Of a DNA stretch of 64,000 bases, positions 11,641 to 21,811 are shown one piece after another (positions within the stretch are counted from its first letter, which is position 1; every line of letters begins with the position of its first letter). The stretch is from NCBI GenBank assembly GCA_944474755.1, contig OX104124.1, positions 23,286,452 to 23,350,451 on the forward strand, given 5' to 3'. The translations under genes and the position numbers were made by a program. The DNA comes from Limnoperna fortunei (taxonomy: Eukaryota > Mollusca > Bivalvia > Mytilida > Modiolidae). Under the pieces are notes generated by a model. That model did not search any database. It was not told the origin of the DNA and worked only from the letters and a program-made list of their open reading frames with translations.

Positions 11641-12570
11641 TTTCATTCAATCAAGGTCAAAAATATATCTAAATGACAAACACCACGCTCCCTTTTTACA
11701 AACGCAAAAATGATCAAGATATCGAATATTTCTTCCTCTTTATTGGAGATCTTAAAATCATTTCCGGTTTCAAATACGTGTTTCACTTTGATTAGAAAAC
11801 TATGTTTTTACCAGTTTTAAACACCGTCAAATTTATTACGATACATAAATTGGGAATCGGCAGCATTGGGAATTTTAGCAGTAGAAATTGGGAAAAAAAT
11901 AGGATATTTTGCATTGGGAATGGGTCCGAATAACGGACCCTACGAGATCCTTGATAAATCCATGATAGCTTATGATTATTTCCTTTTTATTTTGTTTTTA
12001 TTGCAACCCAGAAAGGAACATCGTTTTATTGCAGTCATGTAGAGATGAATTAACAGGTGTTTTCACGTCTATGAAGGAATGCACCTACCATCGTTAAGTT
12101 TTTCCTGCCACACCTAATTATTGGATTGTAATAGGTGTGTTGCTTTGATACACGGGGCCACCCACCTGTCAATTAAGTTAATCACATCAGGCGTTCCAAG
12201 GAATGACAATTGACACTGAATACTCGCATTGTGCACGTCCGATTGTTGTTGAATTTCTAGACAATTATATTATCTGTCAAATGAACAATTGTGTGAACCC
12301 AAAAATAAAACTGGAACGTCACAATAACGAGGTCAAAATATGTTGTTTTTATGGTTTTTAATGCATTGGAAATAAGTATTTTCTCACTGAAAATTAGTGG
12401 TTAACATATACTGCACGTGCGAGTCATACATGTAAATCGCGGTTACCCGCCCCTTTAAGGGAGGAAACACCACTTAATTCGTAATCGGCGAATTCACTCA
12501 TACATATTTCACAAAGAGTGAAAGTTCACCCATCTTTTTAAAAGCAGGGCAGAACACTGGGAAATAGATA
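11641..12570. other. Non-coding stretch right of the tandem repeat
   Basis: No gene seen. Several 'TTGGGAA' words at 11848-11920 mirror 'TTGGGAAA' words at 8372-8440, consistent with both flanking the same composite element. Confidence 0.4.
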
Positions 12571-13120
12571 CTGTAAATTCAGAAATTATTGTGTGAACTT
12601 ATTATTGGGATTTGGGGACCTCTGACAAAACTGTGAGGTTTAATTTTTGCGATTGCCGAAGTGGTCTTAAAAATATTTTGTCGTATATTGTTTTATTAAC
12701 AAGATTGCTTACAAATCATTGACCAACAGCGAAAACAGTTTAATTATATTAATGTACATATCTAAACACGCTTTCATAGGCAAAACAATGTGTACACATC
12801 AAGGTTATTGGGGATTAAACACATTATCATTGCTATCAACGCATATCAAACAAAGAAGCCATAAAAATCAATTAATACAATTTTACACTTAGTTAAACTC
12901 AATATCATCAAAATGTAATAAAAAGGCCTTATGGTTCAGGTGTTAATTGCTGAACAAACATCTTAAAACACCTGTATGAGACCCCAGATAAGACATCACT
13001 ATTTATAGCTGACATGGGAGAAAAGACACAAAACTAAAATGTGAGGTTTTATTATTGCCAACGTCTGTCCCACACATTTTTCGCATTAATAAAAACATCG
13101 CAATAATTTCAGAATCTGGT
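12571..13120. mobile_element. MITE with ATTCNGAAATTATTG terminal inverted repeats
   Basis: The left end, CTGTAAATTCAGAAATTATT after a TA, pairs with the right end, whose complement reads CCAGATTCTGAAATTATTGC. No ORF inside. TA flanks suggest a mariner or pogo-type MITE. The boundaries are approximate. Confidence 0.55.
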
Positions 13121-13397
13121 TAATTGTTGAAAATTTTCGTAACATTTTTCTCAGTAACTGCATATCACAGTGACTTGAAATTCAGTATATATCTTCAGTT
13201 TGAGGTCCTTTATTGCAAGTATCGAAATTAGGTCTGTCTGATATCTACTTCCTGTTTACGGACATAGTTAATGTTGGGGGTAGCGAGGGGTATACTGAGT
13301 GAACATGATAGGTAGGTATGATATCATAAAACACATGCACGACATGGGATCAATACTGTATATTTATCAATGTATTGTTACACCTCTTACTTTCCAG

Positions 13398-13461
13398 GGA
13401 CATTAATATTGGGGAGGAGATCACGTATGACTATGGTGTAAATATCTCATTTAATGTTCAG
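13398..13461 (+). CDS. SET-domain-like exon (C-terminal catalytic motif)
   Basis: An acceptor TTACTTTCCAG precedes 13398 and a donor CAG|GTAGTA follows 13461. Between them one frame reads RDINIGEEITYDYGVN. The R-D-I-x-x-G-E-E-I-x-Y-D-Y-G block is the conserved C-terminal signature of SET-domain lysine methyltransferases, which contains the catalytic-site tyrosine. The exon enters with two bases owed (phase 2) and leaves in phase 0. No upstream SET exon was found, so this may be one exon of a larger gene or a stranded pseudo-exon. Its exit phase does not fit the entry phase of the acidic exon at 43070, but does fit the phase-0 collagen-like exon at 15065. Linkage to either gene is unproven. 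Confidence 0.5.
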
Positions 13462-13939
13462 GTAGTATACATAATAAAAATAAAGGTTATGGTAGATCAC
13501 CAGCATGCAAGAGCTAAGGCTTTGCTCCATAACATATTCTACCTTATGGATTCTCCTGAATTTACAACAGTATTTCGGTTTTTTTTACTAGTCTATTTGT
13601 TCCTTACTATAGCCTTTACACCCACCCTTCATAGCAATAAGTAAAACATGGTAAGATTATTACAACAGGGTTACCTCAAAGCAAGACAGTATTGAGATAG
13701 GTCTTACAAAATTATGTCTGTATAATATAGACGATAAGATTTTAACACATAAATAGTACCATTCATGCTTTGTGCTTTCTGATCATTCAATTTGTGTATT
13801 TGTGACCCCTAATTGTATATTATATTTATTAAATTGAATGATGAATAATAGCAGATGAAAGCAATTTATTAAATGAAGATGTACAAAACTTGGAAAACTG
13901 TGAATCCAATCCATGACAGGATAAAGTAGAAAAATTATT
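13462..13939. other. Intronic or intergenic DNA homologous to the intron before 38179
   Basis: The segment 13831-13935 (GATGAATAATAGCAGATG onward) matches 38043-38145, just upstream of the collagen-like exon at 38179. The duplicated block therefore includes intron as well as exon. Confidence 0.7.
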
Positions 13940-15050
13940 AATACTTTTTTATGCCCCAGCGACAACATGTCGGGGGGGGGGGGGGGCATTAAGTTTTACT
14001 CATGTCCGTTGGTACGTACGTCCAAACTTATTTCCGTCAAGCTTTTCTCAGAAACCGTACATGAGAACAATTTGAAATTTGGCAGGGTGGTTCAGTATCA
14101 CAAGTTGTACGTCCTAAGCGACTTTCAGACCTGTCGGACAACTACTTCCTGTTTGGGACTTCATTTGTAGGTAACTACGTCCATCTGTTTGTACGAATTT
14201 CCGTCAAGCTTTTCTCAGAAACCGTACATGAGAACAATTTGAAATATTGCAGGGTGGTTCAGTATCATAAGTTGTACGTCCTAAGCAACTTTCAGACCTG
14301 TCGGACAACTACTTCCTGTTTAAGGACTTCATTTGTACGTAAATACGGCCGTCCATATGTACAAATTTCCGTCAAGCTTTTCTCATAAATCGTACATGAG
14401 AACAATTTGAAATTTGGCAGGGTGGTTCAGTATCATAAGTTGTATGTCCTAAGCGACTTTCAGACCTGCCTGACTACTTCCTGTTTGCGACTGGGCCGAT
14501 ATGAAAATGTGTTGACACGAGTATGAAAATTTCCGTCAAGCTTTTCTCAGAAACCATACATGAGAACAATTTTATATTTGCCAGGGTGGTTCAGTATCAC
14601 AAGTTGTACGTCCTGAGCGACTTTCAGACCTGCCGGACAACTACTTCCTGTTTGCGACTGAACCGATATGAAAATGTGTTAATGCGAGTATGAAAATTTC
14701 AGTCAAGCTTTTCTCAGAAAACGTACACGAGAACAATTTAAAATTTGCCAGGGTGGTTCAGTTTCACAAGTTGTACGTCCTTAGTGACTTTCAGACCTGT
14801 CGGACAACTACTTCCTGTTTGCGACTGGGCCGATATGAAAATGTGTGAACAAGAGTATGAAAATTTCCGTCAAGCATTTCTCAGAAACCGTACATGAGAA
14901 CAATTTGAAATTTGGCAGGGTGGTTCAGTATCACAAATTGTATGTCCTAAGCGACTTTCAGACCTGTCCCTCAACTACTTCCTGTTTGGGACTTCATTTA
15001 GCGGGGGCATCCGTGTCCCATGGACACATTCTTCAATTTTTTAATTAATC
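13940..15050. repeat. Insertion carrying six ~166-bp tandem repeats (GGGGGCATTAAGTTTTAC family)
   Basis: Opens with ATGCCCCAGCGACAACATGT and a long G run, then GGCATTAAGTTTTACTCATG. Six units follow, each starting TTTCCGTCAAGC (about 14031, 14201, 14366, 14529, 14697, 14863), with the shared GGTGGTTCAGTATCA and ACTACTTCCTGTTT words. It ends GGGGGCATCCGTGTCCCATG. It sits in the intron before the exon at 15065 and is absent from the homologous intron before 38179. Single or partial units recur at 19735, 26644, 37555, 40910 and 46200. Confidence 0.85.
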
Positions 15051-15064
15051 ATCTTCCATTTTAG

Positions 15065-15268
15065 GGACTTGCTGGAAAAGATGGTCTACCCAGTCAGCCT
15101 AGTGAAGGACAACCTAGTAATAATGGTCCACCACAACAAGCTTACATTACGGACCCTCCCATAGAACGTGGTCCATTGGAAGAAATTGGTTTTAAAAGAC
15201 CGGAAGGAGATACTGAACCACAAGGTTGCAGTGGAAACTCTGAATCTGCTGGAGCCCAAGAACCTCAG
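15065..15268 (+). CDS. Collagen-like exon 1 (204 bp, type a)
   Basis: The acceptor CCATTTTAG precedes and CAG|GTATTT follows; the exon is phase 0 and 68 codons. It begins GLAGKDGLPSQPSEGQ and ends with SAGAQEPQ. The opening has Gly-X-Y triplets, but these break down into a Pro/Gln/Glu/Ser-rich sequence with scattered Gly. It is therefore a degenerate or non-helical collagen-related segment. Three sister exons with the same borders lie at 38179, 38846 and 39517. Gly-X-Y exons at 19331, 21704 and 40019 on the same strand make a collagen-family gene likely. An acquired Cys (codon near 15225) and the lost Gly at AQEPQ (AQGPQ elsewhere) suggest weaker constraint on this copy. Confidence 0.65.
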
Positions 15269-15980
15269 GTATTTTTTATGCCCTTACTCATAAAAGAGAG
15301 AGGGTATTTATTGCAACCATCTTGTCTGTCTGTCTGTCCATCCGTTATAGACTTTTATCACAGATTTCTTGGCTTCTACTTAAAAGGTTAATTTCAAGGT
15401 TGGTGCACAGCTTAGGCATAATGAGTTATACAGTGTGCCTCCTTTTTGCAACTTAGTCGAGGATCTATATGTACTTCCCATTTTTCAAGCCAACTAATAG
15501 ACTATTTTAAAGGGTCAAAGATAGACAATTTTTCATAACAGATTCCTTGGCAGCTACTGAAGGGATTGATTTCTAATTTGGTACACAGCTTTAGCAGGTG
15601 CCTCCCCTTCTTAGGTCGGGTGGTTCTACTTCCTGTTTTGTGAATGGTTGAGTTGGGGTATCAGCAGGACTTCATGCAACCTCTTGTTTTGATTTCCCAC
15701 AGGATATGATTCTTAGCAATTGCATATCACAGCCTCAAAATATTTGTATGTACTATTCTCCGTTGCCACATAGAAATTTCAGACGTCCATCCGTGTATGT
15801 GCGTCTCTCACTCTTTGAATTTTTTTTTGTGGTTGGAAATTTGAGAAATTTTTCATAACAGATTTCTCACCACTCTTATTCATAGGCTTTTGATATTTAG
15901 TTTGCAGCTTCAGGTCGGGGTCTTCAATGGTTGGTGAGCTGCATTTTCAGGTCTGTTGCTTTCTTCTTTCTGTTTACATG
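15269..15980 (+). other. Intron with dispersed repeats
   Basis: Contains the 'ACTCATAA...GAGAGAGGGTAT...TTGCAACCATCTTGTCTGTC' repeat that also follows each sister exon at 38383, 39050 and 39704. Its presence at all four places shows it was part of the ancestral duplicated unit. No coding content. Confidence 0.6.
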
Positions 15981-18900
15981 TACCGTATTCTTCGTTTTAA
16001 AAGTCGCACCTCAGTATAAGACGCAGGGTCGCTTTTTAGCGTAAAAGTTTATTTAGTCCACACATAAGTCGCATCGGGGTATACGACGCAGGTCTGGGAA
16101 GGGAGAACAATGATCGGTAACGGTAAAGAATAAAGATCGATAGTGTATCATATCATTGTTGTTGTTTTTTTCAGGAAACGTGGAAACAGATGAAGAACAT
16201 ATTTATTTTAATAAAATATTTTGGTTCTGTCAAATAAAGATTTATTGAAGCCAATTTGTATTTCCTTCTTTTCGTGTCAAGTACATGTTGTAAACAATAG
16301 CTCGTTTCCTGTTGTCTGCACTCTGTTTTGATTTCGTTTCAAATTTGTTGTTATTAAAATAATAAAAGTTGTTAAGACAATACTGATTAAAGCCATAAAA
16401 GTGATCAGAAGAGGTTGTTATGTCCAAGTAATTTTCCGTTTTCACCCCGAGGTAATTATCCCACGCTGGTGTGCAACACATGTCACAGGTGTGTAAATTA
16501 CTAATGTCAAGGTTATGCATCGAGCGCGATATCAAAGCGTTCATCTAGATTTTATACTTTAATAACAATATTAATAAATATAAGTATCCTCTCTCTTTTC
16601 TATTACCCTGCTGAATATGTATACAAATCTATTTTGTTCGTAAATGGTCCGGTCATTTAAACACGTTTTGATTATATTTATAGTTCGATGCTATAAATAG
16701 ATAATATTAACAAGGGGATCAGTCGAGTTATTTCGTACATTTATTAGTTCTCTTTTAATATAAAAACAGGTACCGGGTAAATATATATATAATATATATT
16801 CACTATATCAGTTAAATAATTATATTTATCTTTTTGCATTAATATTTTTAGATCGAAATATCTACTTTAGAATGTGAACCATAAATGAAATCAATATTTA
16901 ATCGATATATATATATATTTATTTATTTAATCGATCTATATAAATTTTTGTAATTGATATTGTGAATATATATTTTTTTATGTAAATATTAACGATCATA
17001 ATATTTATAAATTTGAGACTTTGTTCGTCATTTGTTTTTTTATTTCTCCATAATAAATCAATAATGTTTTAATAATTGGTCACGCTTTCGTAAGCTTTGG
17101 GGGGGTTGTACAGAAAGAAACCATAAATTTAGTTTGAACTTCATAAGCAACCAGTAAATTTTCAGGGTGTTCGAGGGAGGACAAAATTTTGTCCAATGAT
17201 CTTTAATTTTTGTTAATTTGTTAATTAAATATACACTCCTTCCTAGCCCAAAAAACGAAATAAAAACCACGTGATTAAAGTACTGGTCATCAGTTCTCAC
17301 AATGCCTCCTCGTAAGAGTTATACGGCAGCTTTTAAGATAGAAGTGTTAGTTTTTGCCAAAGAGAATGGCAATAGAGCTGCGGGTCGCCAATTCAGTATT
17401 AGCGAAAAATGGAGAAAGCAGGAAGATCAACTGCGACTTACCAAAAAGTCAAAACGTGCCAACCGTGGCTGTAAAGCTAGATGGCCCGAAATTGAAGAAA
17501 AAGTTGAGTCCTGGGTCCTCGAACAGAGGTTAGAACATCGTGGAGTGAGTACTACCCAGATCCGACTTAAAGCAATCACTATCGCAAAGGACATGAATGT
17601 TCCAGAGTTTAATGGTGGACCCTCCTGGTGCCTGCGATTTATGAGAAGGAAACAGTTATCCCTTCGCTCCAGGACTACTGTCTGCCAAAATCTGCCAGAT
17701 GATTTTAAAGAAAAGATGGTTGCATTCCGTGATTACTGCCACACCAAGATCAAAAGTCTATGTATATCTCCAGACCACGTAATTAATATGGACGAGGTTC
17801 CCTTAACCTTTGATATTCCGATGGAACGCACGGTTGAAAGAAAGGGTGTATCAACAGTCAGCATTAAGACAACAGGCCACGAAAAGACCAGTTTTACTTG
17901 CGTTTTAGCTTGTACTGCGTCGGGACAACATCTACCACCCATGCTGATTTTTAAGCGCAAGACAATGCCTAAAGAAAAGTTCCCACCCGGTGTCGTTATC
18001 AAGTGCAACGAGAAAGGATGGATGGACAACAATATGATGAAGTCCTGGATCCGAGAGTGTTTCAGTAAGCGACCAGATGGTTTTTTTCATACCAAGCGCT
18101 CGTTACTAGTGATGGACAGCATGAGAGCACACACCACTGAAGATGTTAAAGATATCCTGGATTCCATTAATACAACTCCGGCAGTTATACCAGGAGGTAT
18201 GACAAAGATCCTCCAGCCACTGGACATCAGTGTGAACCGATCCTTTAAGATGGGCATGCGTGAAAGGTGGGAGCATTGGATGTCCTTTGGAGACAAGTCA
18301 TTTACCAGCACTGGCAGACTCCGCCGAGCAACGTATGCAGAGGTAGCTAAATGGGTAGTCGATTCCTACAAAGAAGTTAGCAGTTTGTGTATTACCAATG
18401 GGTTTAGGAAGGCCGATATAATCCCTGACTACACCTCCGAGTCCAACTCCGATGATGAAGACGACGATGAACCATTGTGTAATATGGACAGAAGATTAAC
18501 TCCAGAAATAGCTGCCTTGTTCCAGAGCGACTCTGAAGATGAAAACTTCGATGGTTTTTCAGACAGTGACTGATAATTATGTATATGTACTGCTGTTTAC
18601 AAATATTTGAGTGCTTGTTATTAACATATTTATTTATTATATTAAATACATTGTTTCCAATACAGAGATATAAACAACGTTTTTAGTTGTATTTCTTTAA
18701 GGTTAAACTCGAACATTATCATACATGGGTGGAATGCTCCTGTATTAGGAGGAATATACACACGGGAATACACAATCATTCGGAACCTCTCGTAATTTAC
18801 ATTGCTGCATACCTTAAAACCAGAACAAGATGGCTGGTGTAAACCAGCGGACAAAAAGAAGCAGAAGTTGACATATTGAACTGACAAATAAAAGCAAACA

Positions 18901-19136
18901 TGTGATTCAATCTTTATTAGTAAAATTACGACTAATCACGTTTATTTTAATATAAACAAGGTATGTTATGATAATGGTTTGCTTTTCTCCATCCAAGACG
19001 ATTTTTTTCAACATTTTTGTTCTGTCATTGGTCCAGGACCCTGAAAAAAAACCATACATTCGTCGCACCTTCGTATAAGTCGCAGGGGAACTTCCTGTAG
19101 AAAAAAGATGCGACTTATACGACGGAAAGTACGGTA
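15981..19136 (+). mobile_element. pogo/Tigger-like DNA transposon with intact transposase ORF
   Basis: The element lies between TA dinucleotides at 15981-15982 and 19135-19136. The left end reads CCGTATTCTTCGTTTTAAAA then GTCGCACC. The right end, complemented, reads CCGTACTTTCCGTCGTATAA then GTCGCATC. About 20 of 26 terminal positions agree. Subterminal TAAGTCGCA and TATACGACGCAG words repeat near both ends (16030-16095 and 19060-19125), probably transposase binding sites. The TA duplication and the transposase type fit the Tc1/mariner-pogo group. The element sits in the intron between collagen-like exons 1 and 2. A possible AATAAA signal is at 18887. Confidence 0.85.
17302..18573 (+). CDS. 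pogo/Tigger-family (DDE_1) transposase, 423 aa
   Basis: Cuts and rejoins the surrounding transposon at TA sites. The N-terminal ~50 residues form a Brinker/pogo-type helix-turn-helix (MPPRKSYTAAFKIEVLVFAK..., FSISEKWRKQ). Next is a CENP-B-type DNA-binding half with the GPSWCLRFMRRKQLSLR motif (about 105-121). The DDE_1 catalytic core has acidic residues in NMDEVPLTFD (D164), LVMDSMRAHT (D272) and LQPLDISVNRSFK (D308), a D-x35-D spacing typical of pogo. An acidic tail (SNSDDEDDDEP, SDSEDEN) ends the protein. The ATG at 17302 is the first in the frame and gives the expected start. The length is close to family size. One oddity is that SEK runs straight into WRKQ, where relatives usually have about four more residues in the recognition helix. 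The catalytic residues look intact. Confidence 0.9.
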   Translation: MPPRKSYTAAFKIEVLVFAKENGNRAAGRQFSISEKWRKQEDQLRLTKKSKRANRGCKARWPEIEEKVESWVLEQRLEHRGVSTTQIRLKAITIAKDMNVPEFNGGPSWCLRFMRRKQLSLRSRTTVCQNLPDDFKEKMVAFRDYCHTKIKSLCISPDHVINMDEVPLTFDIPMERTVERKGVSTVSIKTTGHEKTSFTCVLACTASGQHLPPMLIFKRKTMPKEKFPPGVVIKCNEKGWMDNNMMKSWIRECFSKRPDGFFHTKRSLLVMDSMRAHTTEDVKDILDSINTTPAVIPGGMTKILQPLDISVNRSFKMGMRERWEHWMSFGDKSFTSTGRLRRATYAEVAKWVVDSYKEVSSLCITNGFRKADIIPDYTSESNSDDEDDDEPLCNMDRRLTPEIAALFQSDSEDENFDGFSDSD

Positions 19137-19330
19137 ACTAGCGGACTTAAAATTATTGCTGATCAGCAGAGGACCCAGAAATTTTGTTCTTGTTGATTTT
19201 TTGTAAGGGTAGCTAAATGTTATTTCTCTATATGTAATTTGTATTAATTTCCTTTGCTTTGACTTTGAAAAATATTGTTTCTCAGTTTTGTAAAAAGATT
19301 TAATAGGAAATTTCCTCTGGGATTTTTTAG

Positions 19331-19486
19331 GGCAGAATGAGAGCTGATGGATCCCCCTGTGCCCTAGGAGAAACAGGATCACAAGGACCAGCAGGTGCCA
19401 CAGGAGCTCCTGGACCACCAGGTCAACAAGGACCTAGGGGGAACACAGAATTTGTTGCAGGAGCCCCAAGAAAAGCTGGTTTTAGT
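19331..19486 (+). CDS. Collagen-like exon 2 (156 bp, Gly-X-Y repeats)
   Basis: The acceptor GATTTTTTAG precedes and AGT|GTAAGT follows; phase 0, 52 codons. The translation contains an uninterrupted run of Gly-X-Y triplets, beginning GETGSQGPAGATGAPG and continuing PPGQQGPRGN. It then leaves the repeat with TEFVAGAPRKAGFS. This is the clearest collagenous segment in the window and strongly supports a collagen-family structural protein, secreted and triple-helical by family knowledge. The exon is not a multiple of 54 bp, unlike those at 21704 and 40019. No sister of this exon was found in the second block (38-40 kb), so it was lost there or never duplicated. Confidence 0.75.
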
Positions 19487-19734
19487 GTAAGTTTTATTGA
19501 TTTTTTGGCGAGATTGTACAGAGTGAAAATCCAAGTTAAAAAATGGTGAATGTTGGGTGGGCAGGGAAATTATTTTCGTAACAGTTTTACAATAGAAATT
19601 GTACTGAGTTCTGATATATTTATACCCCCACTTCCAAAAAGAGGGGGGTAAACTGTTTTACCCTTGTCTGTCTGTTGGTCCAAAATTTGTTTTAGTTTTC
19701 TAAGCAACTACTTTATGCAGAGTATATTTTTATG

Positions 19735-20028
19735 CCCCGGCGATGACATGTCAGGGGGCATTAAGTTTTACTCATGGCCGTCCATCCCTACATCCGTACG
19801 AATTTCCGTCAAGCTCATCTCAGAAACCGTAAAAGATATAATGATTTGAAACTTGGTAGGATTGTTCAGTATGACAAACTGTATGTCCTAAGCGACATTC
19901 AGACCTGTCAGATTTTTACTTTCTGTTTGGGACTGGGCCAATATGAAAATTTCTGTCAAGCTTTTCTCAGAAACCGTACATGAGAATGATTTGAAACTTT
20001 ATTGGTAGGATAGTTCAGTATGACAACA
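19735..20028. repeat. Partial copy of the GGGGGCATTAAGTTTTAC / 166-bp family
   Basis: ATGCCCCGGCGATGACATGT is followed by GGGGGCATTAAGTTTTACTC and nearly two of the ~166-bp TTTCCGTCAAGC units. It lies in the intron between exons 2 and 3. Confidence 0.75.
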
Positions 20029-20145
20029 GGGCTAATGCTGGGTCAAAATTATAGGGAGAAGTCACTTCTCTTTTGGGTGGCTGACAGGGAGAAGTGAGGA
20101 TAGAATAGGGAGAAGTGGGTGGACAACAGGGAGAAGTTGCATTAT
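20028..20145. mobile_element. Left-end fragment related to the CAGGGGTCACCACACT MITE
   Basis: Starts CAGGGCTAATGCTGGG and carries four GGGAGAAGT motifs plus the GAAGTCACTTCTC palindrome seen at the left end of the MITEs at 6284 and 34307. No right end is visible. Confidence 0.5.
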
Positions 20146-20353
20146 ATGTCGCGAAAGTGTCCTGTTTACTTGGTTTTTTTTTAAATAAGTTTTGGCATTT
20201 GCATTTTATTGTTATGTTTTTTTAAGCAGTATAATTTATTGAGGATAAAGTATCAAAGATTTGATTAACTATTCAGTATACTTATTTCACACATTTTCAA
20301 AAATACATGTATTAAACATAACAATAAAAAAGAATCAACTGTCACAACTCAGG

Positions 20354-20530
20354 CAGGGTGTACTCAACTCCAATCTTTATGACAAGGATTGCCAGTTTTC
20401 CCACCGCAGGTCAAGAGTTTTCTCTGGGTACTCCGGCTTCCTCCCTCCAAAAAAAAACTGGACGCCATGATATTGCTGAAAAATTGCTGAAAGTAGCGTT
20501 AAACACCATCAAACAAACAAAAACAATAAA
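20354..20530 (+). mobile_element. 5'-truncated SINE copy
   Basis: Matches the 3' two thirds of the full SINE at 20825-21082, from GGCAGGGTGTACTC through GCGTTAAACACCATCAAAC and the CAAA-rich tail. The tRNA-like head is absent. No target duplication could be assigned. Confidence 0.75.
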
Positions 20531-20824
20531 ACTTCTAATGATGAGTGTCAAGCAGAATTAGGTAGATTACCCATCGCAAGTAAAAGAAGTTCTGCAATTT
20601 TAGGATTTTATAATCATTTAATTAATAATATAAAGAGTCTAGCATATGAAATATATCACCTCACAAAAAATACAAACGCATAGATCAAGAAAGTCCACAA
20701 TATTTTAAACTCACTGGGCTTTAGTTATTTGATCAATAAAAATTTTATGCTCAAAGCAAATCTAAACCAAGTCAAGCAAAGAATTAAAGATACATGCTAA
20801 CAAACACAAAATTCAAATATAAAG

Positions 20825-21082
20825 AGGGGCCTCGGTGGCCAAGTTGTCAAGGTAGTTCGTCTACTATTGATCACGTGGTCTGTCAACACTGAGATTGCGG
20901 GTTCGATTCTCACTGCAGGCAGGGTGTACTCGACTCCAATCTTAATTGACAAGGATTGCCAGTTTTCCTACCGCAGGTCGGGGGTTTTCTCCGGGTACTC
21001 CGGCTTCCTCCCCCAATAAAAACTGGACGCCATGATATAGCTGAAAAATTGCATAAATTAGCGTTAAACACCATCAAACAAA
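20825..21082 (+). mobile_element. Full-length tRNA-derived SINE with 11-bp target duplication
   Basis: Flanked by CAAATATAAAG at 20814-20824 and 21083-21093. The head looks tRNA-like (GGGCCTCGGTGGCCAAGTTG, then B-box-like GGTTCGATTC). The body includes GGGTACTCCGGCTTCCTCCC and the 3' end GCGTTAAACACCATCAAAC with a CAAA tail. This body and tail resemble widespread molluscan SINEs. It inserted into the LINE above. Confidence 0.9.
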
Positions 21083-21135
21083 CAAATATAAAGAATAATG
21101 CCAAACTAAATTTCTTTACGGGAGTCTACGAAAGT

Positions 21136-21409
21136 GGGGAGAGACCAGCCTATTTTTGATAAACTGACCAATCTAATGGATACGGCCATGATTTGCAGAC
21201 TTAGGACAAGCTCTCATCAGTTAATGATTGAAAAAGGGAGACATCTTCAAATACCTATAGAACAAAGAATATGTCCAATGTGTAACACCTCTACTGAAGA
21301 TGAATTTCATTTTCTTTTTGATTGCAATTTTTATAAAATACAGAGAGATGATTTTAGTAATAAAACAAATTTCTATATACAAAAAATACAAATTTATGAT
21401 CAACAGTGA
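21136..21409 (+). pseudogene. LINE polyprotein C-terminal remnant (zf-RVT-like)
   Basis: This is the surviving open part of the decayed LINE. It shows the pattern R-L-R-T-S-S-H-x-L-x-I-E-x-G-R, then C-P-M-C and E-D-E-x-H-F-L-F-D-C. This matches the Cys/His-rich tail that follows the reverse transcriptase in CR1/Jockey-like LINEs. The frame stops at 21409, just before the 3' UTR and tandem tail. The start shown is only the limit of the open frame. Confidence 0.75.
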
Positions 21410-21703
21410 AAAAGTAAATCTACTATTCAATAACAAGTTTTCATTTGTACTGAAGATGTCTTCCAATTTCATTTCAAACTGTTTAGAAATAAGAAATCAC
21501 AAATTGATATAAAATCAATATATATTTACACTGTAAATGTTTAATCATCATTATTGTGTTTATTATGCTTTATTATATCATTGTGTATGAGCCTAAACAT
21601 ATTATTGTAATTGAGTTCGAGCAATAAATAAATTGAATTGAATTGAGATTAAAATATTGCAAAATGTTTAAACCAAGGTAAAAATATTTTTTCTACAATT
21701 TAG

Positions 21704-21811
21704 GAGCCACAAGGTCCATCAGGTGTTAATGGACTATTAGGTGAGAGAGGAGCCCATGGATACCATGGAAATCAAGAAAAGGGTGGACCAGCTAGAGAAT
21801 CTAGACCTCAG
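21704..21811 (+). CDS. Collagen-like exon 3 (108 bp, type c)
   Basis: The acceptor CTACAATTTAG precedes and CAG|GTAATT follows; phase 0, 36 codons, exactly 2 x 54 bp, the exon module of fibrillar-type collagen genes. The translation starts EPQGPSGVNGLLGERG and continues AHGYHGNQEKGGPARE. Gly recurs every third residue for most of it, with breaks such as GNQEKGG. The sister exon at 40019 has the same size and borders. Compared with it, this copy lost a Gly in the NPGEAG part (NQEKGG here) but kept Gly in GVNGLLG. The intact frame and splice sites suggest it is still spliced. Confidence 0.72.

Larger units (their letters stand above)
20535..21655 (+). mobile_element. 5'-truncated, decayed LINE (non-LTR retrotransposon), interrupted by a SINE
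   Basis: Before the SINE one frame reads ECQAELGRLPIASKRS, resembling the region after the reverse-transcriptase domain. After the SINE the reading continues with a frameshift into RLRTSSHQLMIEKGR, RICPMCNTSTEDEFHFLFDC. This is the C-terminal zf-RVT type Cys/His block common in CR1, Jockey and related LINEs. The 3' end is AATAAATAAATTGAATTGAA, a short tandem tail typical of LINE insertions. In-frame stops and the frameshift show it is dead. Confidence 0.8.

Noticed and set aside
17733..18311. Minus-strand frames of 74-99 aa
   Set aside because: Antisense shadows of the pogo transposase.
20825..20920. Possible tRNA gene
   Set aside because: The box-like motifs belong to a SINE with an 11-bp target duplication and a CAAA tail; the cloverleaf is degenerate.
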